Shown in pieces: positions 8,389-16,366 of a DNA stretch of 34,584 nucleotides (positions are counted from its first letter, which is position 1; the number at the start of each line of letters is the position of its first letter). The position numbers and the translations under genes were made by a program. The notes beneath the pieces are model-generated. The model was not told where the DNA came from. It made no database searches and saw only the letters and a list, made by a program, of their open reading frames with translations. Source of the stretch: an uncultured Chloroflexales bacterium (GTDB lineage Bacteria; Chloroflexota; Chloroflexia; Chloroflexales; Chloroflexaceae); NCBI GenBank assembly GCA_937925925.1, contig CALANA010000072.1, forward strand, positions 1 to 34,584, given 5' to 3'.

Positions 8389-8399
8389 AGCGTGGCTCC

Positions 8400-8429
8400 T
8401 TGGTGACGTAGACTGAGCCATGTTATAAT
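8400..8429 (+). promoter_or_regulatory. Promoter of the response-regulator/HTH fusion gene
   Basis: TTGGTG (8400-8405) and TATAAT (8424-8429) are 18 bases apart. TGT before TATAAT gives an extended -10. It lies 37 bases before the TTG start at 8467. Confidence 0.75.
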
Positions 8430-8466
8430 ACCGCTCCGTCCAGGCAGTGTCAAAAAGGAGTTTGGT

Positions 8467-9903
8467 TTGGCTACCATTTTAGTAATAGATGATGATGTGA
8501 TGTTGCTGGCAAGCGTGGGCGTCCAGCTCGAAGATGCAGGGTACACCGTCTTTAAGGCCAGTGAGATTGCCCATGCGGAATTGCTCTTCACGGAAGAGTG
8601 TCCCGATCTCGTGTTACTTGAGGTGCGAATTGGCCGGGATGCCGGGTGGGATTTGCTGGAGCGCTTTGCCAGTCAAACCACAGTCATCGTTTTGAGTGCC
8701 AGTGGCCGTGAAGAGGATGTGATACGCGGCCTGAATGCCGGTGCCATGGACTATATTGCCAAGCCCTATCGTTCGGGTGAATTGCTGACGCGCATCCAGC
8801 TACGCCTTAAAACAGCCAACCAGCGTGCGTTAGCAGTAGCTTCTGCGCCGCTACCAGCGGAACATGGTGTGCCCACACCACCGCATGGAACACACGATGC
8901 AATTACCGATGGGGTGCCAGTCGTTGAGTCCAGTGCTGAGTTACAGGTTGCGCGTGAATATGAACAGGCTCAGACCGCTGATAGTACTGAGCAACCGGCT
9001 TCTGAACCAGATAGTGTAATGGCACCTGCCCATATGTCGATACAGGCGACCGATGCTGGTGAGCAACCTGATCTTGACCCGAATACCCTATCTTTGCCTG
9101 CGACCGTTGCCAGTACGCCTGACCCACATTATGCCACGCAGTTTGCTGCCTATAAGGAACAGCGCCCATCTTCCAAACGCGATCCGGTTTTTATGACTGA
9201 AAGCGAAGAGTTGGCATTGTTACGGAGCAGTGAACAGGTGGCATCGACCGCACCTGATATGCTCCCACCCGAACTGCCGCTGGGTCAGCGGTTGCATAAG
9301 GAGCGTCTGCGCCGCCGAATTACGCTGGTGCAGGCCGAGAGTGAATTGCATATTCGCATGTGGTACCTGCAGGCCATGGAAGAAGAGAAATTCGCGCTCC
9401 TGCCGCGTGGCCCACTGGCGTCCCAGATGCTGCGCTCGTATGCGACCTACCTGGGGTTGGATGAAGAGACAACCATGGAAGAGTATCAGCGGTTGCACTA
9501 TACGGCCCCGGTCGAGCCGCCAGCGTCACTGGGTAGCTTACACAAAATAAATACACGCGCTGTACGCTGGGGGGTGTGGGTAGCGGCCGTGATGCTGGCG
9601 CTGGTGGTAAGCGGTACCGGTATTTTTTTCTTGGATCCGGGCGGGGTCAATGCGCTGAGTAACAATCTGCGTGGTTTGATCGTTGCGCCAACCGCAACGC
9701 GGACACCAACACTGACAGCCACGCCAACCAGTACGCCAACGGCGATGCCCACGGAGACACCTACGCCTGAGCCGCCACCACCACCACCGCCACCGCCGCC
9801 GCCACCAGCACCAGCACCACCGGAAGGCGAAATGCCGCCAGAGGGCGAAGTGCTGCCGGAGGGCGAAGTGTTACCGGAGGGCGAAGTGTCATTGGGAGGG
9901 TAG
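8467..9903 (+). CDS. Receiver domain - RodZ-like HTH - transmembrane fusion with Pro-rich tail
   Basis: A 478-residue mosaic. Residues 1-115 form a CheY-like receiver with acidic pocket D8-D10, switch S77 and K99 in AKP. The phospho-acceptor position reads LLEVRI, so the expected Asp is Glu52. Residues about 120-270 are a polar linker. Residues about 272-342 (PLGQRLHKERLRRRITLVQA...) form the helix-turn-helix domain of the RodZ/Cro type. One membrane span at about 367-388 (VWVAAVMLALVVSGTGIFFL) is followed by a Thr/Pro-rich segment, a run of 12 prolines near 440-450, and four PEGE(V/M) hexads at the C-terminus. RodZ normally links MreB to the envelope, so receiver input plus RodZ-like output suggests a cell-shape or envelope sensor. 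The neighbouring PBP gene fits that, but it is inference. TTG start, AAGGAG six bases upstream. Confidence 0.85.
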   Translation: MATILVIDDDVMLLASVGVQLEDAGYTVFKASEIAHAELLFTEECPDLVLLEVRIGRDAGWDLLERFASQTTVIVLSASGREEDVIRGLNAGAMDYIAKPYRSGELLTRIQLRLKTANQRALAVASAPLPAEHGVPTPPHGTHDAITDGVPVVESSAELQVAREYEQAQTADSTEQPASEPDSVMAPAHMSIQATDAGEQPDLDPNTLSLPATVASTPDPHYATQFAAYKEQRPSSKRDPVFMTESEELALLRSSEQVASTAPDMLPPELPLGQRLHKERLRRRITLVQAESELHIRMWYLQAMEEEKFALLPRGPLASQMLRSYATYLGLDEETTMEEYQRLHYTAPVEPPASLGSLHKINTRAVRWGVWVAAVMLALVVSGTGIFFLDPGGVNALSNNLRGLIVAPTATRTPTLTATPTSTPTAMPTETPTPEPPPPPPPPPPPPAPAPPEGEMPPEGEVLPEGEVLPEGEVSLGG

Positions 9904-9988
9904 ATCTTCGAACAAGGACATATCTGACAGGATACGAGGTACGTGGTGGGATCGCCCAGCCTGTACACGGACGGCCAGTTGCACAGAT

Positions 9989-10006
9989 GAGGACGACATA
10001 GTCCTC
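9989..10006 (+). terminator. Weak candidate terminator after the fusion gene
   Basis: GAGGAC-GACATA-GTCCTC forms a six-bp stem 85 bases past the stop. A T-rich run (TTTTTGTTTCTTTTTC) begins about 14 bases after the stem, which is further than in a classical intrinsic terminator. Confidence 0.35.
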
Positions 10007-10073
10007 GGTGATGGGGGTGCTTTTTGTTTCTTTTTCTTTGCCCTATTACCATCCTATCCTTTGATATAAGATA

Positions 10074-10192
10074 ATCTATAGCAATCCTATTCGAATTGTA
10101 CACAGAAATCCAGACTCAAGCAGGGACGGAGCGAGACCCCGGCTCAAGCCGGGAATCCGGTACTCCACAACTGATTTAGGCTTGCTATAGAT
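10074..10192. repeat. 119-bp MITE-like element with 14-bp terminal inverted repeats
   Basis: ATCTATAGCAATCC (10074-10087) and GGCTTGCTATAGAT (10179-10192) are inverted repeats with one mismatch. Between them is one copy of the CCCCGGCTCAAGCCGGGA hairpin related to the array at 24591-25254. The end sequence CTATAGCAATCC occurs again at 4543-4554. The rest of the 9904-10391 gap holds only the weak terminator and the promoter listed here. Confidence 0.6.
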
Positions 10193-10270
10193 GATCGTGT
10201 CATTCCTGTCCATAAAGATCAAGCCAGACAGGTCAAAAAATGGTTGTTTTCAGCTATGTGGCCGTAGGCG

Positions 10271-10279
10271 TGCTATAAT
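10271..10279 (+). promoter_or_regulatory. Extended -10 promoter before the PBP gene
   Basis: TGCTATAAT is a perfect extended -10 (TGnTATAAT). No convincing -35 is present at the usual distance; TTGTTT at 10244-10249 is too far. It lies 113 bases upstream of the GTG start. Confidence 0.5.
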
Positions 10280-10391
10280 GGAAACCAGTAATGCATCGCG
10301 CTGCGATGCTGACTCAACCCACCACCACGTATGTCCTGGAAGATAAGAATTCATGTGCATCTCCTTATGATGTGCAACGTGAGATACGTCT

Positions 10392-12944
10392 GTGTCAGCC
10401 CGAAATCAACCGATATCGAACCATAACGTGCGGCGCTTTGCGCCGTTGCGCTTTCTGTGGCGTCTGTTGTTGACCTTTGTGAAGCTTACCTTGCTGGCTG
10501 TGCTGCTGCTGATCGCCAGTAGTCTCTGGCTGTACCATACCTATAGTCAGAATCTGCCCGATCCCGAACAGATCGGGCGGCATCGCTCGTTTGAGACCAC
10601 GCGCATCTATGCCCGCGATGGGCAGACATTGCTCTACGAATTGATCGATCCACAGGCCGGGCATCGCACAGTCGTCGCTTTCGACCGTATTCCGCAGATA
10701 CTGAAGGATGCAACGATTGCGGTCGAAGATGCGGGTTTTTATGAGAATCCTGGTGTCGATCTGCGCGGCATTGTACGGGCACTCTGGCTGAACTACCACA
10801 ACCAGGAGATTGTCAGCGGGGGCAGCACAATTACGCAGCAACTGGTGCGTACTATCTTGCTGCCGCCTGAAGAGCGCCTCGATCTGAGCTATGAACGCAA
10901 GCTACGCGAGGCCATTCTAGCCTATCAGGTTAGCCAGGTGTACAGCAAAGACCAGATTCTGGCGATCTATCTCAACGAAGTCTATTATGGTGCCCAGGCC
11001 TATGGCGTGGAGGCGGCGGCACAGCAATATTTTGGCAAGCATGTCTGGGATTTGACCAGTGGCGAGGCGACGCTGCTGGCAGGGTTGCCGCAGGCCCCCT
11101 CGTACTATGATCTGTTTACAAATATGGATGCAGCTCGCCAACGCCAACGGATCACCCTCGACCTGATGGTCAAAGCGGCGTATCTCACACCACAACAGGC
11201 AGACGAGATTTATGCCGAGCCAATTACGCTGATTCCCCCGATAGCCAATATTGTCGCACCGCATTTTGTCTTCTATGTGCGCGATTTGCTTGAACGACGC
11301 TATGGCCCACAGTTACTCTACCGTGGTGGCCTGCGGGTAACAACCACGATTGATCTGCACTGGCAGGCCGAAGCGCAACGCATCGCCCGCCAACATATTC
11401 TCGAAGGTGCCCATGGCCGGCCACCACTACGCGAACGTAATGCGCATAATGCAGCAGTTGTGATTCTTGGATCTGATGGGCAGGTGTTGGCAATGGTGGG
11501 GAGTATTGATTATTATGATCCGACGATCGATGGGCAGGTGAACGTCGCGCTCGCACCGCGCCAGCCTGGTTCGGCGCTGAAACCGATCGTCTATGCGGCT
11601 GCGCTACAACGTGGATGGACGCCGGCGACGGTTATCTGGGACGAGCCGGTACGCTATGAACTGGCGGATGGCGTGGTCTATGAACCACGCAACTATGATC
11701 AGAGCTGGCATGGCCCGCAACGCTTGCGGATGGCGCTGGCGAACTCGTTGAATATTCCGGCGGTGAAGGCCCTGGAGTTTGTAGGGGTTGAGAACTTTGT
11801 TGATCTGGCAACCCGTATGGGCATTACGACCTTTGATGATCCGTCACGCCATGGACTGGCGATGGCGCTGGGGAGTAACGAAGTGCGTCTGCTGGATTTG
11901 AGTGCGGCCTATACCACGTTGCGCAACGAGGGCCGCTACCGCTCACCGGCGGCGATCTTAAAAGTTACCAACAATCGTGGTGAGGTGATCGAGCGCTGGG
12001 TGTTGAGCCAGGGTCGTCAGACGCTGGGCCAACAGGGTGAGCAGATTGCCTATCTCATTACCGATATTTTGAGCGATGTGGCGGCGCGCTGGTATATGTT
12101 TGGTCGCGGCAATGTGATGGAGCTACCTGATGGACGCCCGGTAGCAGTTAAGACCGGTACGAGCAACGACTGGCGCGACTCCTGGGCAGTGGGGTATACC
12201 ACCGATGTTACGATTGGGGTATGGGTGGGGAACAACGACAGCACGCCCATGCAAGAGATTGCCGGGGCGAATGGGGCAGGGATGATCTGGAATGACCTGA
12301 TGGTGGCCTATCATCATGATCGCATCCCCCAACCGTTTCCGCGCCCGGCTGGGATTATCGAACAGATGGTGTGCGGCGATACAGGCGGTCTGGCGAGCGA
12401 AGCCTGTCCTCGTCCGCTGGCAGAACGGTTCATCGCTGGTACCGAGCCACGGCAGATCGATGTGGTGTATGAGTCTTTTCGGGTTGGCAGTGATGGCTCG
12501 TGCCTGGCGACAGCGGCTACACCATTGGGCGAGGTGCGCGAGGTGACATACGCCATATATCCGCCCCGGTTCCGTGATTGGGCCGACCGGAGCGGTGTAG
12601 CACAACCGCCAACGCAGCCTTGCCCGCCACCGCAACCTGTTGCTGACCACGGGATTGCCCAATTGTCAGCAGTGAGTGAGACGGGGACGATAGTAGGCGA
12701 TCAGGTGTTTATCAGTGGCACGGCACGTTATGGCTACACCCTTGCTGTTGGTGCTGGTACGGCCCCGCAGGAGTGGCTCACCATCAGCCAGGGCATGGGC
12801 GCTGATGAGGCGCGCCTGCTGGGGGTATGGTATCTGGATGGCGTGGCCCCCGGCGACTACACGCTACGTCTGCTGGTGACAACCCCTGACGGGTATCCCA
12901 TCGTCGATACCCAGGCACTACGGATCGAAGGGGTGTCGGGATAG
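10392..12944 (+). CDS. Class A penicillin-binding protein (PBP1A-type transglycosylase/transpeptidase)
   Basis: This 850-residue bifunctional peptidoglycan synthase is anchored by an N-terminal segment (about residues 24-48, LLTFVKLTLLAVLLLIASSLWLY). The GT51 transglycosylase domain (about 60-240) has EDAGFYENPG at about 111-120, with the catalytic Glu but Asn where many homologues have His, and GGSTITQQLV. The transpeptidase domain has the SxxK serine in PGSALKP (about 391-397), SLN near 452 and KTGTS near 586. The roughly 200-residue C-terminal tail (Pro-rich linker, then a beta-rich segment ending in IVDTQALRIEGV) is probably an extracytoplasmic accessory domain. The GTG start lacks a strong ribosome site. 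A GTG at about 10428 is an alternative. It acts outside the membrane, and its place beside the RodZ-like fusion gene suggests a shared envelope theme. Confidence 0.93.
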   Translation: MSARNQPISNHNVRRFAPLRFLWRLLLTFVKLTLLAVLLLIASSLWLYHTYSQNLPDPEQIGRHRSFETTRIYARDGQTLLYELIDPQAGHRTVVAFDRIPQILKDATIAVEDAGFYENPGVDLRGIVRALWLNYHNQEIVSGGSTITQQLVRTILLPPEERLDLSYERKLREAILAYQVSQVYSKDQILAIYLNEVYYGAQAYGVEAAAQQYFGKHVWDLTSGEATLLAGLPQAPSYYDLFTNMDAARQRQRITLDLMVKAAYLTPQQADEIYAEPITLIPPIANIVAPHFVFYVRDLLERRYGPQLLYRGGLRVTTTIDLHWQAEAQRIARQHILEGAHGRPPLRERNAHNAAVVILGSDGQVLAMVGSIDYYDPTIDGQVNVALAPRQPGSALKPIVYAAALQRGWTPATVIWDEPVRYELADGVVYEPRNYDQSWHGPQRLRMALANSLNIPAVKALEFVGVENFVDLATRMGITTFDDPSRHGLAMALGSNEVRLLDLSAAYTTLRNEGRYRSPAAILKVTNNRGEVIERWVLSQGRQTLGQQGEQIAYLITDILSDVAARWYMFGRGNVMELPDGRPVAVKTGTSNDWRDSWAVGYTTDVTIGVWVGNNDSTPMQEIAGANGAGMIWNDLMVAYHHDRIPQPFPRPAGIIEQMVCGDTGGLASEACPRPLAERFIAGTEPRQIDVVYESFRVGSDGSCLATAATPLGEVREVTYAIYPPRFRDWADRSGVAQPPTQPCPPPQPVADHGIAQLSAVSETGTIVGDQVFISGTARYGYTLAVGAGTAPQEWLTISQGMGADEARLLGVWYLDGVAPGDYTLRLLVTTPDGYPIVDTQALRIEGVSG

Positions 12945-12985
12945 GGTGGCCGTCTGTGTATCGTTTGTACCTGTTCACCCTCAAA

Positions 12986-13021
12986 GGCACGCGGCCCGCG
13001 CTCCCAGGCGGGCCGCGTGCC
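12986..13021 (+). terminator. Strong GC hairpin after the PBP gene
   Basis: GGCACGCGGCCCGC (12986-12999) pairs perfectly with 13008-13021 around an eight-base loop, starting 41 bases after the stop. No U-tract follows, so it may be a factor-dependent terminator or a mere repeat. The shorter, similar sequence CTCCCAGGCGCACC recurs at about 13052-13065. Confidence 0.5.
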
Positions 13022-13121
13022 CGCACGTGCGTGATGGCGAGTCCCGCCCGCACTCCCAGGCGCACCGTGCGCTGACGACCGCGCTTACCCCAGATGGGAA
13101 CAGGTACTATCGTGTCTGCAT

Positions 13122-13151
13122 TTGACGTAATCACCAGAACTGGTTTAGAAT
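13122..13151 (+). promoter_or_regulatory. Promoter upstream of cobC
   Basis: TTGACG (13122-13127) and TAGAAT (13146-13151) are 18 bases apart. Repeat copy C lies between this promoter and the cobC start at 13411, so the leader would be about 250 nt and very structured. Confidence 0.55.
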
Positions 13152-13188
13152 ACGACAGGTTGTATGACAATCTTCAATGACAGGACGT

Positions 13189-13380
13189 ATACCGCTTCGA
13201 CGTGAACCTTCCACATGTTGTTGCCATGCGCTCTCCAACGAGCGAGCCTGCGTTGCGGCGGTGGGGCGGGGGCCGCAGGGCACCGCCCATGTTCCTGTCT
13301 GGTGTGACGCGGCGAAGCCGCGCCGCACCAGACAGAGGATTTCGGTGGAGGGGCGTTGCACGCAACGCCTGTCTGCAACG
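13189..13380. repeat. Hairpin-rich dispersed element, copy C (one end recognisable)
   Basis: It begins ATACCGCTTCGACGTGAACC, then TTCCACAT, the same terminus as the right ends of copies A and B. GTTCCTGTCTGGT (13291-13303) and the GCGGCGAAGCCGCGC hairpin correspond, in inverted orientation, to copy D at about 27130-27170. GGAGGGGCGTTGCACGCAACG near 13347 also recurs in D. I see no matching far end before cobC, so this copy may be truncated. Confidence 0.6.
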
Positions 13381-13410
13381 CGAGCCGAATCTATCATCAT
13401 CAGTGAATAT

Positions 13411-14037
13411 ATGCGAACAAGCGTCTGGTTTGTGCGTCACGGGCAAACGGTTGCCAACCAGCAGCGGCGCTATCAAAGCCGCAGCGATACACCGCTAACC
13501 GCCTACGGTCAATGGCAAATCCACGCGCTGGCCCGACGCTTGCAGCGTATTCCCTTTGATGTCGCCCTGGTCAGCCCGACCGAACGCACACGCCTCACGG
13601 CCAGTGCGGTACTCGCTGATCGTCCGTCCATTACACAGAGTATAGCACCGGCATGGATCGAGACCAGCCATGGCGATTGGGAGGGTTTGACCTATCACGA
13701 GGTGCTGGCACGTTTTCCACACACGGCGCAGCAACGCTTTAGCGATACGCTGCACGGCAAAGCCACCCACGGCGAAAGCCTGTCTGACGTTGCCACTCGC
13801 GTAGCTGGTGCCTGGAGCGACTTGCTCCACCACTATCGTGGTGGGCGGGTGCTGGTTGTCACCCATGCGACGCCTATTCAACTGGCGCTCTGTACCGTTT
13901 CTGGTTTGCCGATTACTCGGCACTGGCAGTGGCGGGTTGACCTGGGGAGCATAACCGCGCTTGATGTGTATGGGGCTGACACGATCGTGCGTATGGTGAA
14001 CGAGGTTCCGCGCATCGCTATTCCAAGAGAAACGTGA
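13411..14037 (+). CDS. cobC: Histidine phosphatase, probable alpha-ribazole phosphatase
   Basis: This 208-residue protein of the histidine phosphatase (phosphoglycerate mutase-like) superfamily has the phosphohistidine motif FVRHGQT with His10, TPLTAYG, the Glu in ETSHGDWEG, and the second catalytic His152 in VVTHATPIQL. In cobalamin synthesis CobC removes the 5'-phosphate from alpha-ribazole or adenosylcobalamin phosphate. The assignment to CobC and not a generic phosphatase rests on adjacency to cobT (233 bases downstream, same strand) and cobS. The ATG at 13411 opens directly on the conserved fold. The frame upstream to 13177 runs through repeat copy C and is rejected. No clear ribosome site is visible. 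Confidence 0.85.
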   Translation: MRTSVWFVRHGQTVANQQRRYQSRSDTPLTAYGQWQIHALARRLQRIPFDVALVSPTERTRLTASAVLADRPSITQSIAPAWIETSHGDWEGLTYHEVLARFPHTAQQRFSDTLHGKATHGESLSDVATRVAGAWSDLLHHYRGGRVLVVTHATPIQLALCTVSGLPITRHWQWRVDLGSITALDVYGADTIVRMVNEVPRIAIPRET

Positions 14038-14039
14038 GT

Positions 14040-14135
14040 CGAAGACACGAAGAGACGAAGACACGAAGAGGCGAAGACACGAAGAGGCGAAGACACGAAG
14101 AGGCGAAGACACGAAGACACGAAGAGGCGAAGCGG
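14040..14135. repeat. 8-bp tandem repeat (CGAAGAxx)
   Basis: Twelve contiguous 8-bp units, CGAAGACA alternating with CGAAGAGG or CGAAGAGA, with a final CGAAGCGG, begin at the last codons of cobC. Further imperfect repeats follow: GAGATGGCAGAT twice near 14154-14180, and GAACGCTTGA-type decamers around 14200-14248. The 14038-14269 spacer holds nothing else besides the cobT ribosome site. Confidence 0.9.
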
Positions 14136-14269
14136 GCCACTGTCGCTCGACGCGGGAGATGGCAGATGCGAGATGGCAGATGGGCATAAGCTCCGTCTGA
14201 ACGTTCGAGCGCTCAAGCGCTTGAACACTTGAACGCTTGAACGCTTGAACATGACAGGAGGAAAGAGAA

Positions 14270-15448
14270 GTGGAACACGCAGATCAGGAAACGCAATCGA
14301 CGCAACTGGCGACCCAATATGCCCAACTGGTCGCCCTTTGTGCTGCTATTCCCAAAGCCGATGAATCGGCGCTACGCGCCGCACAGGAACGGCTGGATAA
14401 TCTGACCAAGCCGCGTCAGAGCCTGGGCCAGATTGAAACGTTGCTGCTGCGCCTCGCAGCCAGCACCGGGCAGGTATGTCCTCGTCTGGATCGGCGTGCT
14501 GTTCTGCTGGTGGCCGCCGATCACGGTGTGGCCGCTGAAGGGGTGAGTGCCTACCCCCAGGCAGTCACGGCCCAGATGGTACTGAACTTCCTGGCAGGGG
14601 GGGCGGCGATTAATGCCCTGGCGGCCGCCGCTGATGCACGTATTATTCACGTCGATGCTGGCGTCGCCAGTGATGTGCCCGATCATCCCGCACTGCACCG
14701 GCTGAATATCCGGCGAGGGACAGGGAATATCGCCCGTGAGCCAGCAATGGAGCGGCACGAGGCGCTGGCGGCGCTGCTGGCGGGCGCAACGATTGTGGAA
14801 GAGGAGTGGCGTCATGGCCTGGATCTGCTGGCGCTCGGTGAGATGGGCATTGCGAACACGACGGCGGCAGCCGCGCTGACCAGCGCTTTTACCGGTGCTC
14901 CACCGGCCAGCACCGTTGGGCGGGGTACCGGTATTAGCGATGCAACATTGGAACACAAGCGCCAGGTGATTGCTACCGCGCTGCAACGTAGCACTGATCT
15001 GCTGGCTGCGACGCCCAATTTCAACACGGACTCGGCGGCTACCTGGCTGACAGCTACGCAATCACAGGCGTTGAACCGGTTGTGCCAGCTCGGTGGACTA
15101 GAAATCGCAGTGCTGGTCGGGGTGATCCTGTCGGCAGCAGCGCGGCGTATCCCTGTACTGCTCGATGGCTATATCACGACCAGTGCGGCACTGGTAGCGG
15201 CCGATCTGTCCCCTGATGTACGACAGCATCTCTTTGCGGCGCACCGCTCGCACGAACCAGGCCATGCGCTGGCACTGGCGCATCTGGGACTGACCGCCGA
15301 GGCGCACGCCGGGCCACTGTTGCAACTCGATTTGCGTCTGGGCGAAGGCAGCGGGGCCGCGCTGGCAATGCCTTTGCTGGTCAGTGCCACACGCCTGATG
15401 CGTGAGATGGCAACCTTCGATGAGGCCGGGGTATCGAAGAAGAAGTGA
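14270..15448 (+). CDS. cobT: Nicotinate-nucleotide--dimethylbenzimidazole phosphoribosyltransferase
   Basis: This 392-residue cytoplasmic enzyme transfers phosphoribose from nicotinate mononucleotide to the lower-ligand base, giving alpha-ribazole phosphate. Family motifs are the N-terminal helices with LTKPRQSLGQIE, LLVAADHGVAAEGVSAYPQ, the central LALGEMGIANTTAAAAL (about 188-204) with VGRGTGI, and the C-terminal LRLGEGSGAALAMPLL containing the catalytic-type Glu at about 359. Length is slightly above the usual 340-360. The GTG start at 14270 has a perfect AGGAGG at 14256-14261, eight bases away. It lies between cobC (same strand) and cobS (convergent, 62 bases apart), so the three nucleotide-loop genes are grouped though split over two strands. 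Confidence 0.96.
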   Translation: MEHADQETQSTQLATQYAQLVALCAAIPKADESALRAAQERLDNLTKPRQSLGQIETLLLRLAASTGQVCPRLDRRAVLLVAADHGVAAEGVSAYPQAVTAQMVLNFLAGGAAINALAAAADARIIHVDAGVASDVPDHPALHRLNIRRGTGNIAREPAMERHEALAALLAGATIVEEEWRHGLDLLALGEMGIANTTAAAALTSAFTGAPPASTVGRGTGISDATLEHKRQVIATALQRSTDLLAATPNFNTDSAATWLTATQSQALNRLCQLGGLEIAVLVGVILSAAARRIPVLLDGYITTSAALVAADLSPDVRQHLFAAHRSHEPGHALALAHLGLTAEAHAGPLLQLDLRLGEGSGAALAMPLLVSATRLMREMATFDEAGVSKKK

Positions 15449-15510
15449 GGTGCTTCGAAGCGCAACGTGCAAAGCAACTGGTGGAATGATCACGCTGTTG
15501 TCTAGCAATC

Positions 15511-16281
15511 CTACGCTGCCAGCGTTGCGAGTACCACCACCTCACTGATTTCACACAGGGCACCGTAGGTGTCACCCGTTAGCCCACCTAGCGAGCGGTT
15601 CCACCAGTTTGCCAGCAACAGCACGCTGCCCCACACCAGCAACCCGGCTACAATGCCGCTCAGGGGTGCAACACTGATCGTAATCAGCAGCGCTGCCGCT
15701 GTAGCCGCGCAGAATGATCGCCGCCCGCCGGTCTGGGACTGAAAGGCATGTCCCATACCATCGCTGCGGGCCGAAGGAAACCAATGCAGGCCATAGACCT
15801 GCGCCCAGCGGCCCCAGATCGGTGCCAGCATCACTGCCCGCCACCAGTCATCGCCGCTGGCCTGTAACCAGACAAACTTGAGCAGCAGCACCGCCACCAC
15901 TGCCAGCACACCCATCGCGCCTACATGACTATCGCGCATAATCGCGAGCTTGCGCTCACGCGATCGCCAACTCATCACCGCATCAAAGGTATCGCTCAAG
16001 CCATCAAGGTGCAGCCCGGCAGTGATGATCCCCCAGACGATCACAATGCCAGCCGCACGCACACCCGCATCCCAGACGGTGCCAGCCAGCCAGCCCACCG
16101 GTACGAGCAGGAGACCGATAATAAGCCCGACTACCGGGAACCAGGCGATGACGCGGGTTATGTCCTGCGTGGTGCTGGTTGCTGGTGACGTGGGCCATGG
16201 CAACAGCGTCAGAAAGCGTAAGGCGGTTGCTAAGGGCTGCGCATGTGTTCCGAATTGCCGTACAAACCGATTATTCATCAT
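15511..16281 (-). CDS. cobS: Adenosylcobinamide-GDP ribazoletransferase (cobalamin synthase)
   Basis: This 256-residue integral membrane enzyme joins adenosylcobinamide-GDP to alpha-ribazole (phosphate), the last step of nucleotide-loop assembly. It has the N-terminal ALRFLTLLPWP, the hallmark HLDGLSDTFDAVMS at about residues 91-104 (metal-binding Asp/His), RDSHVGAMGV, and the C-terminal GGLTGDTYGALCEISE near 232-247. Six or so hydrophobic segments lie between. Two tandem ATG codons (16281 and 16278) are possible starts and neither has a strong ribosome site. It is 85 bases downstream of coaE on the same strand, so it may be read from the upstream operon. Confidence 0.95.
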   Translation of the reverse strand: MMNNRFVRQFGTHAQPLATALRFLTLLPWPTSPATSTTQDITRVIAWFPVVGLIIGLLLVPVGWLAGTVWDAGVRAAGIVIVWGIITAGLHLDGLSDTFDAVMSWRSRERKLAIMRDSHVGAMGVLAVVAVLLLKFVWLQASGDDWWRAVMLAPIWGRWAQVYGLHWFPSARSDGMGHAFQSQTGGRRSFCAATAAALLITISVAPLSGIVAGLLVWGSVLLLANWWNRSLGGLTGDTYGALCEISEVVVLATLAA

Positions 16282-16366
16282 CTATGCTCACGTCACCGGT
16301 GACCGATGTTCAGGCTGATCGATCAGAGGGATGGGTTCAACCCCGCCCTTACCCAAAATCCCCTCT

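Noticed and set aside
10291-10473. 60-aa frame before the PBP gene as a leader peptide
   Set aside because: No ribosome site, it overlaps the PBP start in another frame, and the composition is not protein-like.
13177-13410. 78-residue N-terminal extension of the histidine phosphatase
   Set aside because: It translates repeat copy C. The RHGQT fold begins right after the ATG at 13411.
14040-14135. Coding frame on the minus strand rich in Phe/Val/Ser repeats
   Set aside because: It arises from the 8-bp tandem repeat. The period is not a multiple of three and no start signal exists.
16325-16350. Possible tRNA T-arm (GGGTTCAACCC)
   Set aside because: No acceptor, D or anticodon stems can be formed around it.
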